From: Flammula alnicola
Lineage: Eukaryota > Basidiomycota > Agaricomycetes > Agaricales > Strophariaceae
NCBI GenBank assembly: GCA_015499995.1
Contig: JADNRV010000249.1
Span: 1-64,000 of the forward strand
Length of the DNA: 64,000 nt
Reading direction: 5' to 3'
Both the position numbers and the translations under genes were made by a program. Positions 1 to 11,580 of the stretch are shown here, piece by piece. Below the pieces are notes generated by a model. That model saw only the letters and a list, made by a program, of their open reading frames with translations, was not told where the DNA came from and searched no databases. Every line of letters begins with the position of its first letter. Position 1 is the stretch's first letter.

Positions 1-299
1 ATGTCTTCTGGCCTCTGAATACATTTGAGCATGGTAGGACGACTGGTTCCAGCAGAACTAAACAATATCAATAAATTTGGGCAATTTCGCTATTGATCTG
101 CCCATTTGCGCAAAAAACGACTGCCGCTAAATTTATTATAAAATCAGTATACATAGGGATCATATATGGCTACTCTTTGGCAAAGTTTCAGCCTGAATGA
201 GCGAGTATTAGGTATGGAATGACAAAACATGCCAAAAACGTCGCAAATATGGTCATTCTGATTTTCCCACACACCAAACTAAGTGGGCATCAAGTGTGT

Positions 300-3066
300 C
301 CAAGGAGCCATTAGTTGAACGGGATAAATCAGTTATTGCGAGTTGCTTTGAAATAGATGCGTTACGTTTTAATTGCTCGCATAGAATTTACGCCGTTTAC
401 AATTTAATCCCAGCCTAGAATACCATCCTATCTTCTCCACTTTACTGTCGACGGCGTCCGAGATTTGGTGATTTGGTGATTTTTGACAGGATCAGTATCT
501 CTCCTTTCGTATACCACTCCCTATGCGGTGGTGTTATAAATATCAGCCAAGCTAGTTAGAATATGGAAATTGGACTGAGTGTTGAACGTTGAGGCCTGAG
601 GAGTGGTGTTCTGAACAGGCACAACTCCTAATTTGAAGGTCGACAAGAGATTGACCAATTTAAGCACGAGTCCATCGAGTATATTTTCGGTACTACCACC
701 AATGTAAGCAGTCTAAATATACACCAACGTTGTGTCCTGTGACTACCGTCGTACATATTCTCACCCACATACCAACTGAACACCCCTTGGACTTCTGTCC
801 GCTCCCCCAATCATGCACATTACTCGACGGACACCTTGATCCTTGTAATATTTAATTAAAAGCCTAAGTTGGATAACCAACAGCCTGTGTCGCGAAAGCA
901 TCTGCTACAGGTCAGTTCTGGACAGGTGCATCACTTCTTTCCTTCTAACGAATAAGCATGACCCCCGGGCGCTAAACGCGTCTAGTTGGTTTTTCCCGTC
1001 TTGAGACAATGGCCAACAGATACAAAGAAGCGAAGGCTAGCCCAAGTCAGCCCGTCTACCTCCCCAAATATTCGGACCTTGTGTGGGTGATATTTAGAAC
1101 AGCACCATGCGAGGGGTGGTGTTAAAAATAATCTTGAATTGCATGTTGTGGTCCCCGACAATACTTGAGCGATTAAAACGTGGTTACGCCGCGCATAGAA
1201 GGGCGGTAGCATGAAAGGCTCAAAAATCGTTGCTGGGTTAATGGAATGGGTTTAGGACATCGGATATACATTTAAGACGAAGAAGGGACAGCATTAATAA
1301 GTAGAACTGGGCGAAAGTGAAAAATCCTATGGGCAGATGCAGTAAGTACGCAAGATGGTCGCAAGGTAACCACTACAACTCATTCATCCTCGATATTCAA
1401 CCAAACCTTCATATCATCCCAAATTTTCATGCGCTCCTTCTCCAAGTTCGCAATCACCTTCTCTTTCTCCGCTTCACAAAAGCCCTTTGATCCCCAATTC
1501 TGTTTGAGGAGCTTATTGATCCCGAAGATGGGGTCAAACAAGTGGTCCTTCCTCAGGGCAAGCGCCGTATTTGGTCTGAGGGCCTCAATGCATTTCGGGC
1601 GCGCACAAGTAGGCTCGACGATAGGGATAATTTCGTCCCAGCGCAGGGCGAGCTTTTTCTGGAGGTCCAGGAGCAGTACGAGATCTTTGGCAGCGAGGCG
1701 CTCCAAGGGGTCGCGTGTGTCGGCCCCGGCACCTATTTTCGATGATGTTCGTGCTAGCTGGTAAAAGGTGCACCGAAGGACTTTTGATAGCTTATGGGCC
1801 CGGGCGAGCATTAGCGCCTCGATAGCGTGTGGAGAGTTACGCGCTGTGATCTTGGCTGGTACATCTGGAAATAGTGCTTCGATCATCTGGAGGGTGGCGT
1901 CGGTGTAAGCGGTAAAATGATAAAAAGAAGAAGCCTTGAAGACGTTTTGGAGAAATGGATATGGCGGTCGTTGTTTGATATAGTTTCTATAAGTTATGTT
2001 AGGAAGTGAGGGGAAGTCGAGGATATTGCCAGCGTACATTGCATTATCCATTGCCGTCAAAAGATCTGCAAATTCTTCGGCGCTTGGGCTACCATTTATG
2101 TCGATATCGAACATGGGAGATCATCAACGCCTTCGGCAGTTGCAGTAGCCCCGTCGATATTTTCCTGGCCTTCAAACCCATCCGGGGGCCCTTTGAATTG
2201 CAAGGTGTATTGTTCGAAAAGACTCTGAAACCACGTCGATTGATTTGCAAGTCGACTTTTATGGAGTTTGAAGCGAACGTTTCCGATGTGCAGAATAATG
2301 TTTCCATCCGATACCCAATAATCCTGGTGCTTGACATAGGTCTCTCGTGCCTTGTTGCGACGGAGCACCAATTCGTTATCCGAGCATTCTCGTTTTCGTT
2401 TCGAAAGGGATTGAGGGCTTTGTGGTGGTGTCAGCTCGCCGGACATGAGAGCCTCGAGAGTTGTAGAGAGGTGAGAATTGCGGATTCTCCGGAAGAATGG
2501 ATCTGGAAATATTCTTGGGGTCAAATGTTCAACATCGCGTTCAACATCAACATTGGTCCAATCATATCCATCAACATTTAAAACCGCCGAAAGGATATTG
2601 AGGCCCACGGCCATCATTCGGCACCAAGTACTTACTTCTAAGTTCTGACGGAGTCTAAATTCCTCCATCTCACCAACGAACATTTCTTTCCGTCGTTCGC
2701 CTCAAGTACCATGCTCATTACTCGGAGGAGAAGGATTTCAAGTTTGAATTCGAAGCTTTGAAGAGCTGCCCGATAAATAACCAGTGTCAGACACACAGGT
2801 CAGTTCCAACTTCAGGGCAGCTGCATCCCGTATTGCCTTCTAACGAATACAAGTCACTACAGCATACCCTCTGGGCGCTAAACCCATCTACTTTCCCCAA
2901 TATCTCGCAACATAATGGCCGACGGATACAAGGAAGCAAAAGAATCTTTCGTCTCAGGAATGACGGGGTCCTCAATCACTCACATCAACCTCGTCTCTCT
3001 CGTAGCACTGGTGCGTCTTCCCCTCCCTACCCCCCTTCCCTTTTACCCTGACGCACCAAACCAAAG
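300..3066. repeat. Arm A of an inverted segmental duplication
   Basis: This block recurs in reverse orientation at about 13136-18065. Matching pieces in order: 300-540 with 17765-18065, 540-800 with 16080-16320, about 900-970 with 15905-15985, the BTB gene 1380-2683 with 13560-15617 (interrupted there by an insertion), and 2740-3066 (GWT1 promoter, exon 1, intron 1) with 13141-13500. Similarity stops at the start of GWT1 exon 2. Seen directly by comparing one strand with the reverse complement of the other. Percent identity was not computed; the coding parts differ at scattered sites, so the duplication is not recent. Confidence 0.88.
1380..2683 (-). pseudogene. BTB/POZ-domain protein gene, copy A, one frameshift
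   Basis: Two overlapping minus-strand reading frames together make a BTB/POZ protein of the Agaricomycete type. The first (2683-2096; a likely start is the ATG giving MSGEL near 2450) carries the BTB core with WVSDGNIILHIGNVRFKLHK and then runs to a stop. The second (to 1380) continues the same protein from SPSAEEFADLL to a C-terminus ending WDDMKVWLNIEDE. Compared with copy B (14530-15617), one base is missing near 2115-2125, which moves the frame. BTB domains act as protein-interaction modules, often as cullin-3 adaptors; no partner domain is visible here. It is divergent from GWT1 at 2915. The lesion could be real decay or a sequencing slip; a missed intron is less likely because copy B reads straight through. 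Confidence 0.75.
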
Positions 3067-5376
3067 GCTGCCGTATCCCTCTACGCCGCCATCCGGACCC
3101 GTATCGCCCCCACGCGCAGAATCGGATTCCTCGCATCATGGGCGCTGCTCGTGCTGCCCATGCTCCTCGGCATGACAGTAGCTGCGACCAACCCTCTATA
3201 CCTCCTCGCCCTCCTCCTCCTCCCTCTTGGGTTTATACTCGTCCGGCTGCCTAGAGCGGAGGCAGGGACACCGCTGCCGTCGAGCGTGCCCGCATCGCCC
3301 TCCATCTCAACTTCCTCGTCCTCCTACGAGTACATCACCCAGATTCCGCCGACAAAGTTAGGCTCTGTTGGGCAGCGGAGGATACGGCCACTGCCGGCGC
3401 TGACGACGTATCGCGCGCACATGATGCTCATGACCGTCCTGGCCATCCTCGCCGTCGACTTTCCCGTGTTTCCGCGCGCGCTGGCCAAGTGTGAGACGTT
3501 TGGGGTGTCCTTGGTGCGTCGTTGTCGTTGTCCTTTATGCCTCTTCTTTCCTGTTGCATGCATGCAATACTGATCCCTCTGGTCTTGGTTATATGTAGAT
3601 GGACCTGGGTGTCGGGTCGTTCGTCTTCTCTCAAGGAATCGTCTCTGCTATACCCCTCCTCAAGGACCCCGCGTACATCACCGCACCGCTCCTGCCCAAG
3701 GTGCTCCGCGTGACGAAGAAGTCGTTGCCTGTCATCGTCTTAGGCCTCCTCCGCGTTGTGTTAGTGAAGATGACGGGATATCCGGTACGTCTTGTTTTTC
3801 TCTTTTTACTACCCAATATCACTGCTAAACTAAGTGTGTGTTGGTCGACGAAGGAACACGTCACGGAATACGGCGTCCACTGGAATTTCTTCATCACGCT
3901 CGCTCTTTTACCCATCCTGCAGGTGCTATTACACCCCGTCCTCCTCTTCCTCCCGATCTCGATGGTCGGCGTCCTGGTTGCCCTGCGTGAGCCTGTCTCT
4001 TCCTGGCTCCATATCCTGATACGGTTTTACTTACTCACTCGTCCTTCTTCTTCTGAAGTCCAACAGCTCGCCCTATCCCACTTCCACCTCAAAGACTACG
4101 TCCTCTCAGACGTCCGCACCTCGTTGGTCAGCGCGAACAAGGAAGGCCTCGTCTCGCTTCCAGGTGAGGATTATTCAACGCCGATCCGATTTGTATCTTC
4201 ATGAAAGCGTATTCTCACATACATACCCGTAAGGCTATCTGGCGATCCAGCTCCTGGGTCTCTCCGCGGGCACACTGGTCCTCCCACCCTCGCCGTCGTT
4301 CTTCCGCCGTCGCCAGGCCGCACTGCTCTCGACGCAGAAACAGACAGATAGGAAGAGGGAGAGACGGAACAGCGATCCAAACCCAGCCAACCACAACCAC
4401 AAAGATAAAGGCAACGACGAAGACGGAGGCGATACCCAGACCACAGACACAGATGTGTCTGCCCCGCGTCAGACAGGCAAGACCGCGACGGAGCTGTGCG
4501 CGTATACGATTCTGTGGTGGGCCCTCCTGGGCGTCGTGCGTGTGCTGAGGGTGGGTGGGAGGTGGGGCGTGCATGGGGGTGTGTCGAGGAGGATGGTGAG
4601 TAGTGGGTTGTTGTTGCTTTTCCCATTTTTCTTTTCTTCTTCCTCCTCCATTCTCGATCTTTTTTCCATTCTCATTTATTTCACCTTTCTCTTTTCTCAT
4701 ATTTATTTATATATGCTCTCGTATTTCGTTTCGTTTGCAACGTCACTAGTCACTAACCCTACCCACCCCATCTAGGTCAACCTCCCATACATCCTCTGGG
4801 TCGCGGCGTTCAACGTGTCCTTCCTCCTCTTGTACCTCGTCGTGCTCGACATGGGGCTCTTCGCTGATCCCGATGCCTCGCGTGCCAAGGCCAAGGCGAA
4901 CGTGAAACGGCAGAAACAGCAGCACCAATCAACCCAGACGCTGGCTCAGCCCGTGCCTGGGCCGCCGTTCCAGCGCGCAGGGGCTGGGGCTGGGACTGGG
5001 GCTGGGGCGGTAGGAGGAGGAAGCGCAGGGGCGGCGGCGCTTGGGAACCCGCCCCGCCTGCTCGAGGCTGTCAACCGCCACGGTCTGTCCGTATTTCTCT
5101 TGGTACGTTTTACGTTTTGCGTTTTACGTTCTCTTTCGCGTCCCCACGTCCCCCATTTCCGAGTTCGTTCGTGCGTGCGTGCTGACGATCGTCCCACCGC
5201 AGGCCAACGTCCTCACCGGCCTCGTCAACCTCAGCGTGTCGACGATGTACGCCTCCGACGTATGGGCTTTGGCCATCCTGGGTGGGTATTCGCTCGCATT
5301 GTGTGGCGCGGCGTGGGTCGTGGATGGGAGGCGGGGCACGAGCGTGGGCACGAGCAGGCAGGGCCGGCGGGCGTAG
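2915..5376 (+). CDS. GWT1: GPI-anchor inositol acyltransferase GWT1
   Basis: GWT1 (PIG-W in animals) acylates the inositol of glucosaminyl-phosphatidylinositol in the ER membrane, an early step of GPI-anchor synthesis. I read eight exons, all in frame: 2915-3010, 3067-3513, 3599-3784, 3854-3986, 4059-4163, 4234-4595, 4776-5102, 5203-5376, giving about 609 residues. Family landmarks are the N-terminus with [20 protein letters not shown], then [56 protein letters not shown], the [13 protein letters not shown] segment, and near the C-terminus [14 protein letters not shown]. Many hydrophobic segments fit a multispanning ER protein. A long hydrophilic Gly/Ala-rich loop is encoded in exon 7. The promoter, first exon and first intron exist again in reverse at 13141-13500. 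Convergent with the F-box gene downstream. Confidence 0.95.
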
Positions 5377-5420
5377 TGTAGTGTAGTGTAGTAGGTTGGG
5401 AGGGAGGGAGGGAGGGAGGT
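5377..5420. repeat. Short tandem repeats just after GWT1
   Basis: Immediately after the GWT1 stop come repeated TAGTG units, then a run of GGGA units (about 5399-5420). Simple sequence in the likely 3' UTR. Confidence 0.8.
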
Positions 5421-6406
5421 AGTTGGCTGGCTGGGGCGGAGACGAGGAGATGGTGTACATTATTTTCTTTATTTAATTGATTAGGTTTGTTTAGATTTTG
5501 GACGCGGAGTCTCATCTCCGTCACCACCGAGAGCCGAGAGAGAGCTTGGCGATGTTTGGGCCCCTTTTTTTTTTTTTTGATTTTTTTTTTGGCTTCAGAG
5601 GGCTCTTGTTCTCCGCGTACTGGTTGATTGGCAAGCTAAAAGTATGCGTATATATATCGTCGTGTGCTCTTAAGTAGACGAGGTTTCTCCCAATGGAAGC
5701 CGGTTCTTATGCATAATATGGACTTGCCAATGTCATCGGAAGGCACGTACATACTCTAGAGTAGAGTAGATTAGTCGGGATGGGGAGAATGGGTATGGTA
5801 CTTATATGTACGAGTGTACGTATTAATTAATGGGGCGTTTATTACAGTACTTTTGGTCATGCTCCGGTGTTCGATAAGTATGCTACTTGTCTTGTGGCAC
5901 TGGTTGAAAAGAAAAGTGATATATATCGAATCGCGTCCACTTATTGTAAAGAGTTATGCATGATCAGGAACTTGGACGAGTCGGAGGGGTGAACAGAGCG
6001 AGTGATAAATAAATAATCAATAGAGATACTTAGGTGATAGTGCAGACGAGGGTGTGTACCAGGGAGAAATTGGGAGAATGTGCAATGGAGAAGAGAACTT
6101 GAGACGTATGGGCACAAAATAAGAATAAGCATGAAAAGGAAAGAGAAAAGAGAAAAGGAAAAGTGAGGAAGTGAAGTGAAGTGAAGTGAAAACGGAGTTA
6201 GAGAGAGAGAAGAAAATATGCGTCAGAGAGGATGTGAAAGAGAAAAAAAAAACAGGAACGAAATAAACAAAGTAGCCTCTCTCTCCGAGTCGTCTCGAGC
6301 CTCGAAGAAAGGAGAGAAACGTGAAATCCAGAAAGCAAAGCATAGAAAGCATAGAAAGAAAGCAGCCAGCTCGGGGTTCTTTCTTTCATTTTCCCCCCCT
6401 TTTTCT
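5421..6406. other. Convergent intergenic region, no gene seen
   Basis: Lies between the 3' ends of GWT1 and the F-box gene. It holds two long T runs near 5567-5590, a repeated GAGTAGA-like stretch near 5757-5770 and GTGAA repeats near 6171-6190. The open frames here are low-complexity and I do not support any as a gene. Confidence 0.6.
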
Positions 6407-8344
6407 TCACCGCCCCGCACCCCCACCATGCCCCGCACCAGCACCACCCGCACCACCACCCGCACCCACAGCACCATGGCAATACAGCTCCAAAAAATCC
6501 ACGTTGGGCGGGAGCACGGCGGCGGGGTCGGGCATCCTGTGGTACTCGACGTGGACGTCGGGGCGGCGCAGCTGGAATTTGAGGACGGGGCCGCTTGTGG
6601 AGCGGATGAAGTGGGAGGAGGAGGAGTTTGAGGAGTGGGAGGGGTGGGAGGGGTGTAAGAGGGAAGACGAGAGGGGCGGAGATGCAGGAGGGAGGGGCGG
6701 AGACGATCCAGGAGACGACGGCGGCGACACCGACGCCTCGGAAGACGACGACGAGTTGGAGTTGGAGTTGGAATTGGAACAATCAAACACGACGAGCTTC
6801 TGCAGACTGGGCAGCACCACGTCGTCCGCCTCCGCGTGCGTGCGCCGCCCTGTGGTGGTGGTGGTCATCTGCGGCGTGATGAGGGCCAGGAGCGCCGCCG
6901 TGTCCATCTTGCTCGCCCGCAGCTCCCTTAGGGCCCGCATGCGCCGGAAACACCACGCCCACACCGCGTCCGCCGCATCCACACCCCCAGCACCACCACC
7001 CCCGCCCCCCGCGCCGCCAGCACCAGACACCGCCACGCCACACATATCCAGCACCTCCAGCCCGCCCCTCCCACTCCTCCCGCTCCTCTGTGGTAGTAGT
7101 ACGCCCGCGCACGGCAATTCCATGCGGACGAGCACCTGGCGCAGGACACTGCCCGTCTGCGCCGCGGCGCCCGCGCGCTTGCCGTCGAGGTCGTCGATGC
7201 GCAGCGTGTGGAGGGCGGGGAGGAGGAGGTGGGTGAGCAGGGCGGGGAGGTTGTTGATGCGCAGGCTGAGGAGGGCGAGGTGCGGGAGGGTGATGAGGGT
7301 GAGGTCGGGGTGCGGGGGTGGGGGCGTGTGCGTGGGTGTGTTCGTGGGTGTTGGGGTGGAAGTAGTAGTGAACGAGGTGGTGGAGGAGGTAGGCGTGTGA
7401 TGGGCCGTGGAGGAAGGCACCGTTGGCGATGATGAAGGATGCGCATGACGCGGCGAATCCACGACCCTGCCCTCGATCTCGAGCTTCTCAAGCAAGGGCG
7501 CGGACCTGAGGATCTGCAGCACGGTGTACACCTTGATGGGCGGGAAGCGGATGGGGTAGGTGATGGCCAGCGAGCGCAGGTTCTGGGCAGAGACGTCGGG
7601 CAGCGGGTGGTTCACGAACCTCAGGTGGGCGAGGTGCGGGAAGTGGCAGTGCGAGAGCGAGACGCAGGTCGCTGGTGCATGCTTGTGTCGCAGATGGGCC
7701 TGGGGGTGCGGGGCATCGGGCGAGGCGTGGAAGGTGAGCCGTTCGAGCGGCAGTGGTAGTAGTGTGCCAGGAGGATACAACGCCCCAAAGAACCGCTGTG
7801 CCTCATCGACAGTCGACGACCGCAGCTCCAAGCCCGCAATCCGATCTCTGAACTCGTGCAGCACATGTGGCAACAGTTGTACATCCCCGGTCTCTCGGCC
7901 CGTACTATCTAAATGCTGCACCTTCTTCCCATGGCCGTCGACAGCACCCGTCGTCGAAGAAGAGTGGACCACCGCCGGCGCGGACACCCCGATCTCCACG
8001 CGCAGATCAACGAGACACGTCCCGCCCATGGCGAACCACAGCTCCGCCTTCCTGATCCACCGCGCGTCCTCGTCCAGCGCAGACATACCTGGGGTCCTCG
8101 TCGCCGGGGCGGCCTGCAGGTGCAGCCGCGTCCACGCCTGCGGCGTCGTGTGCGCGACGCGCTGGAACGCCCTGCATACCGCGCCGAGGGTGAGCGGGGC
8201 GTCGGCGTCGTGCAGCGAGATGTACGCGAAAATTTCACCGAGGAGTTCGGGTGGGATGGTGTTGATCAGGTTGGCGGGTGGGGGTGGGGGTAGGGGTGTC
8301 GATGCGTCTGCTGCGTCCATGGTGGTGGTAGCAGTCAACTGCAA
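6407..8344 (-). CDS. F-box protein with degenerate leucine-rich region
   Basis: Single-exon gene of 645 codons. Residues about 25-75 form an F-box-like domain (INTIPPELLGEIFAYISLHD, then LGAVCRAFQRVAHTTPQAWT), the pattern found in the hundreds of F-box proteins of mushrooms. F-box proteins bind SKP1 and bring targets to SCF ubiquitin ligases. The middle is Leu-rich with irregular LRR-like spacing (LRSLAITYP, LEKLEIEGRV, LALLSLRINNL, LHTLRIDDLD). The C-terminal third is low complexity: a Thr/Pro/His stretch, Gly-rich blocks, a Ser/Asn run and a Gly/Ala tail. An alternative start is the second Met at residue 9. The target is unknown. Codon use is strongly GC-rich, unlike most other genes in the window. 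Confidence 0.82.
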   Translation of the reverse strand: MQLTATTTMDAADASTPLPPPPPANLINTIPPELLGEIFAYISLHDADAPLTLGAVCRAFQRVAHTTPQAWTRLHLQAAPATRTPGMSALDEDARWIRKAELWFAMGGTCLVDLRVEIGVSAPAVVHSSSTTGAVDGHGKKVQHLDSTGRETGDVQLLPHVLHEFRDRIAGLELRSSTVDEAQRFFGALYPPGTLLPLPLERLTFHASPDAPHPQAHLRHKHAPATCVSLSHCHFPHLAHLRFVNHPLPDVSAQNLRSLAITYPIRFPPIKVYTVLQILRSAPLLEKLEIEGRVVDSPRHAHPSSSPTVPSSTAHHTPTSSTTSFTTTSTPTPTNTPTHTPPPPHPDLTLITLPHLALLSLRINNLPALLTHLLLPALHTLRIDDLDGKRAGAAAQTGSVLRQVLVRMELPCAGVLLPQRSGRSGRGGLEVLDMCGVAVSGAGGAGGGGGGAGGVDAADAVWAWCFRRMRALRELRASKMDTAALLALITPQMTTTTTGRRTHAEADDVVLPSLQKLVVFDCSNSNSNSNSSSSSEASVSPPSSPGSSPPLPPASPPLSSSLLHPSHPSHSSNSSSSHFIRSTSGPVLKFQLRRPDVHVEYHRMPDPAAVLPPNVDFLELYCHGAVGAGGGAGGAGAGHGGGAGR

Positions 8345-10532
8345 GTGTCAAAAATGAGTCAGACCACTGGTGACTACGTGAGACAACAACTCTACGTCTC
8401 TCACTTGGATCGCTCTCCTCAGACAAGAATCGATGGATGGATAGACTGGCCCGAGGTTGGAGGGGACCACTCACTCAACCGACCGTTTTAGAGCAAGAAA
8501 TTTTCGCCTTTGTTTACAGCGTACATACTCCGGGAAAACATCCAGCGAATAGCCTCGTCTGTGTACTCCTGTGTACCCTGTACGTTGGCTTTTCACGAGG
8601 ATACCGGGTTCGTAAAGAGTCATAAACACCTCTTTTGGCTCCTTCCGCGTGCACAGACTGGCCTGGAACCGCCGAAATTTGTAGTGTGTGTAAGCCTTGG
8701 GACCTTGGGGTGCATGTTAGGCGACATGCGGCTCCCCGTGTCGCTTGCGGAAATGAAATGATACATGAAAGCATATTATTATTACTATACAACGCCATAT
8801 TGGAGCTCGAGCATAATTGACAGTTGTTATATAGCTGTCATCGTTCTCATTCATTGGGTGAGTTGGGTGAGTTGGGTGAGTTGAAGACCCACCGCCGATT
8901 TCTAGTCTCTACACCAACTTCTCAGTTCTGCCTGCCTCTCCACTGCGAAAAAAATGGAGCCCGCGCTCTGGAACTAGACTAAGAGAAATGGAAACTGGGG
9001 ACCGGGACTGGATCCGGCCGTCACAAGCTACCACGTGTCTGTCTACATAGGTCCGATGCTTCTTCAAGTTAATACGCCCGCCCCCGTGCAGGGCCGTCCT
9101 GTGTAGCGGGAGTAACGACCGCAAAGCCGACGAAACACTAAATGTGCCTTGACGATTATCGATGGCGATTGACTTGCGATTAACGTTTAAGTAAAGGACC
9201 AGGTGATAATAATATGTAACTTTGTAAGAGGAGCTCGAGGATTTGGATTCGCCGCCCGCAGCCCGCAGCCCAGTGACCACTGACCAGTGCCTTGCGTCCA
9301 TCCATCCAATCGCCGCCTCCTTAAGAGCTTGCAAGTTGCAATGCCATTGGTTCTGCCTCATGTGCGTAAAGCTCAAGGCATGCATTGCCCAGAGGTGTTA
9401 TCGATATCCTCGAGCTCCTACTTACGTCGCTGAAGCGCTGAAGCGCTGAAGTTTGCATAAGAGCGGCGAATTATTATAATACGATTGTACAAGTCCGTCG
9501 TTGTGCCTAGATCTGGCAGTTACTTAACTGCCCATGATGATGTATGTATGTCCATGGAACTCGACATGATTGAGTTCTCGTGGAAGTTCTTGCAGAAATT
9601 AATTCCCCTTGGTTTCTCTTCAGAGTCTTCTATTTATGATTGAGATCCCACGAGAGTCGGGTGGACGAGCGTCGAGAGGAGATGGGATGCGGGCGATCTT
9701 TTCATTATCTGCTATCATAGGAAATCTAGGGTGATTAGATTAGATAGAAGCCGATTAGATTACATGGTTGATGTGATTTGTGATTGTGGCTGTGCACGTT
9801 CATTGTTCTATGCCACTGTCCACACGGCTCCCACTACCTGGCGCATCCGAAAGTCGGTCAGACAGATCATCCTGCCCCACTCGTCGTTCCTCTCGATCTA
9901 TTGCAAAAAGCGAGCACCCCATACATACTTTGGCAAAATGAACTTTCAGCAAGTTGGACTCGAGCAACTGTCTGTCCCTCGCATTTATGGTATCATATTT
10001 CACTCAAGACGCGCCGTAAGTACTTATACGACTTTTAATCTCGATGTTCAGCCCGCCGGTATGTACTTACTTCAAATGCCACACGATCGGGAGGATCCCC
10101 GTTATCTCCATGTTATGGATCATCCATAGCCCACAGCTACATACTGCTCACGTCCAGGATGCTATGTACCCAATGGCTCCTTGTCTCGTGTCACCATCTG
10201 TGTGAGCATACATACGCAATATGTATGTACAGGCTCACTTCTGCATGCACGCCCCGTGGCCGATATGTTTTATATTAGCCCGCTCAAGGCTATATTTAAA
10301 TCTCTCTCTCTTCATCTAGCCTCGGCTACGCGATAATTCATGCGGTTTTTGACACCTTTTCGTGACGGTTGCTGGGGCGTGCAGCTTCCTCCCCATGTGC
10401 ATTGCAATCCTCATCACTGGACGCCTGCAGATTATTAGGGGGTCCTTAGTATCATCGTGCTAGCGCTACGTGGTACACAAACGTGCATGTGGCGAACGAA
10501 TGTGCGGCTACCTGAACACGCACCAGTACGAG
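8345..10532. other. Gene-poor stretch, no supported gene
   Basis: Between the F-box start and the GH25 promoter. Open frames (up to about 158 codons) are compositionally unremarkable and match nothing I know. Visible features are a GAGTTGGGT tandem repeat near 8856-8884 and three GCTGAAGC units near 9429-9450. Confidence 0.5.
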
Positions 10533-10542
10533 TATATAAAAA
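10533..10542 (+). promoter_or_regulatory. TATA box of the GH25 gene
   Basis: TATATAAAAA-type box about 60 bases upstream of the ATG at 10602. Position and sequence fit a basal promoter for a well-expressed secreted enzyme. Confidence 0.65.
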
Positions 10543-10601
10543 GGTGGCGTCAGATCCTACGACTTCTCCTACGCAGCCGAAGTGTACCCAGCTAAAGCAG
10601 C

Positions 10602-11580
10602 ATGCAATTCAAAATCCCCCGGTCCCTGCTCCTCCTCCCCGCCCTCGCGGCATCGTCCTACGCGCTCGTCTTCGCTGTCGACTCCTCCTCGCTCGTATCA
10701 ACCGCGACCTACTCCACCGCACTCGGTGAGGGCTTCACCAAGGCCATCATCCGCGGGTACGAGGAGGCGTGCGGCGTCGGCGGCGAGGTGGACCCGAACT
10801 TTGTCGGCTCGTACACCAACGCGCGCGCGGCGGGGTATACGGATATCGACATGTACTGGTTCCCGTGCAATGGCTCGGGGAATAACTGCAAGTCGTACGC
10901 GACGCAGCTCGCGGAGATCGCGGCTACGTTTAGCGCGCATTCGATGAGTATCGGGACTATTTGGATTGACTTGGAGAAGGATGCTGCCATTTGCAACAAC
11001 GTGAGTTGGGATATTTGTGCGTTGCGGGAGAAAGGCACTCATGCGATCTCGTCCAGTGGAACTACGGCACGTCGGGTAACCTTGTCCAGGCGCAGTCGCT
11101 TATTGCTGCCATCAAGGCGACGGGATTCAACTTTGGCATCTACAGCAGCCCAGGCGTACGCACAACCCCCTTTCTCTAAGCATCTCGTTACCCATGAAAC
11201 TCACCGGCAAGTTGTAAACACATAGGAATGGAGCACGCTGTTCGGCTCCACCGGCGTCGTCCTCGACAGCGCCGCACCCCTCTGGTTCGCCACTTTCAAC
11301 AACGTCGAGGTATTTATTTATTTATTTATTTATTCATACACTCCCGCCTACTACTCTGTCTTTTCTTTCTTACTCATAAAATTAATTTCGCAGACTGTCA
11401 CCTTGGGAACTCCCTTTGGCGGGTAAGCCCCTCCAGCATCCCCAAATGCAATTTCTCCCTCATTTTTTTTCATGCTGAAATATTTCCATCCCTGCGCGCA
11501 GATGGACCACCGCCGTGGGTCACCAATACACCGACGTCTCTGCCTCGGGCCAATTCGACCTCAGTGTCTTTACCCACTAA
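10602..11580 (+). CDS. Secreted GH25 lysozyme-like glycoside hydrolase
   Basis: Five exons: 10602-11000, 11057-11155, 11226-11309, 11394-11422 and 11502-11580, giving 229 residues, normal for single-domain GH25. GH25 enzymes cleave the beta-1,4 bond between N-acetylmuramic acid and N-acetylglucosamine in bacterial peptidoglycan. A signal peptide is clear (Leu/Ala-rich residues 8-21 ending SSYA). Catalytic-type acidic residues are present: Asp27 in VFAVDSSS, and Asp123/Glu125 in IWIDLEKD. Later landmarks are SLIAAIKATGFNFGIYSSPG and PLWFATFNNV. The sequence looks closest to the fungal/Entamoeba-type GH25 subgroup. A role in digesting or repelling bacteria outside the cell is inferred from family and signal peptide. 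All introns have GT-AG ends. Confidence 0.92.

Noticed and set aside
6223..7491. Several long overlapping frames on both strands of the F-box gene
   Set aside because: They are shadows caused by GC-rich, low-complexity codons; the 645-codon frame with the F-box is the only one with a known domain.
9731..10129. 132-codon plus-strand frame
   Set aside because: No domain, no homologue recognised, no good start context; the length is possible by chance.
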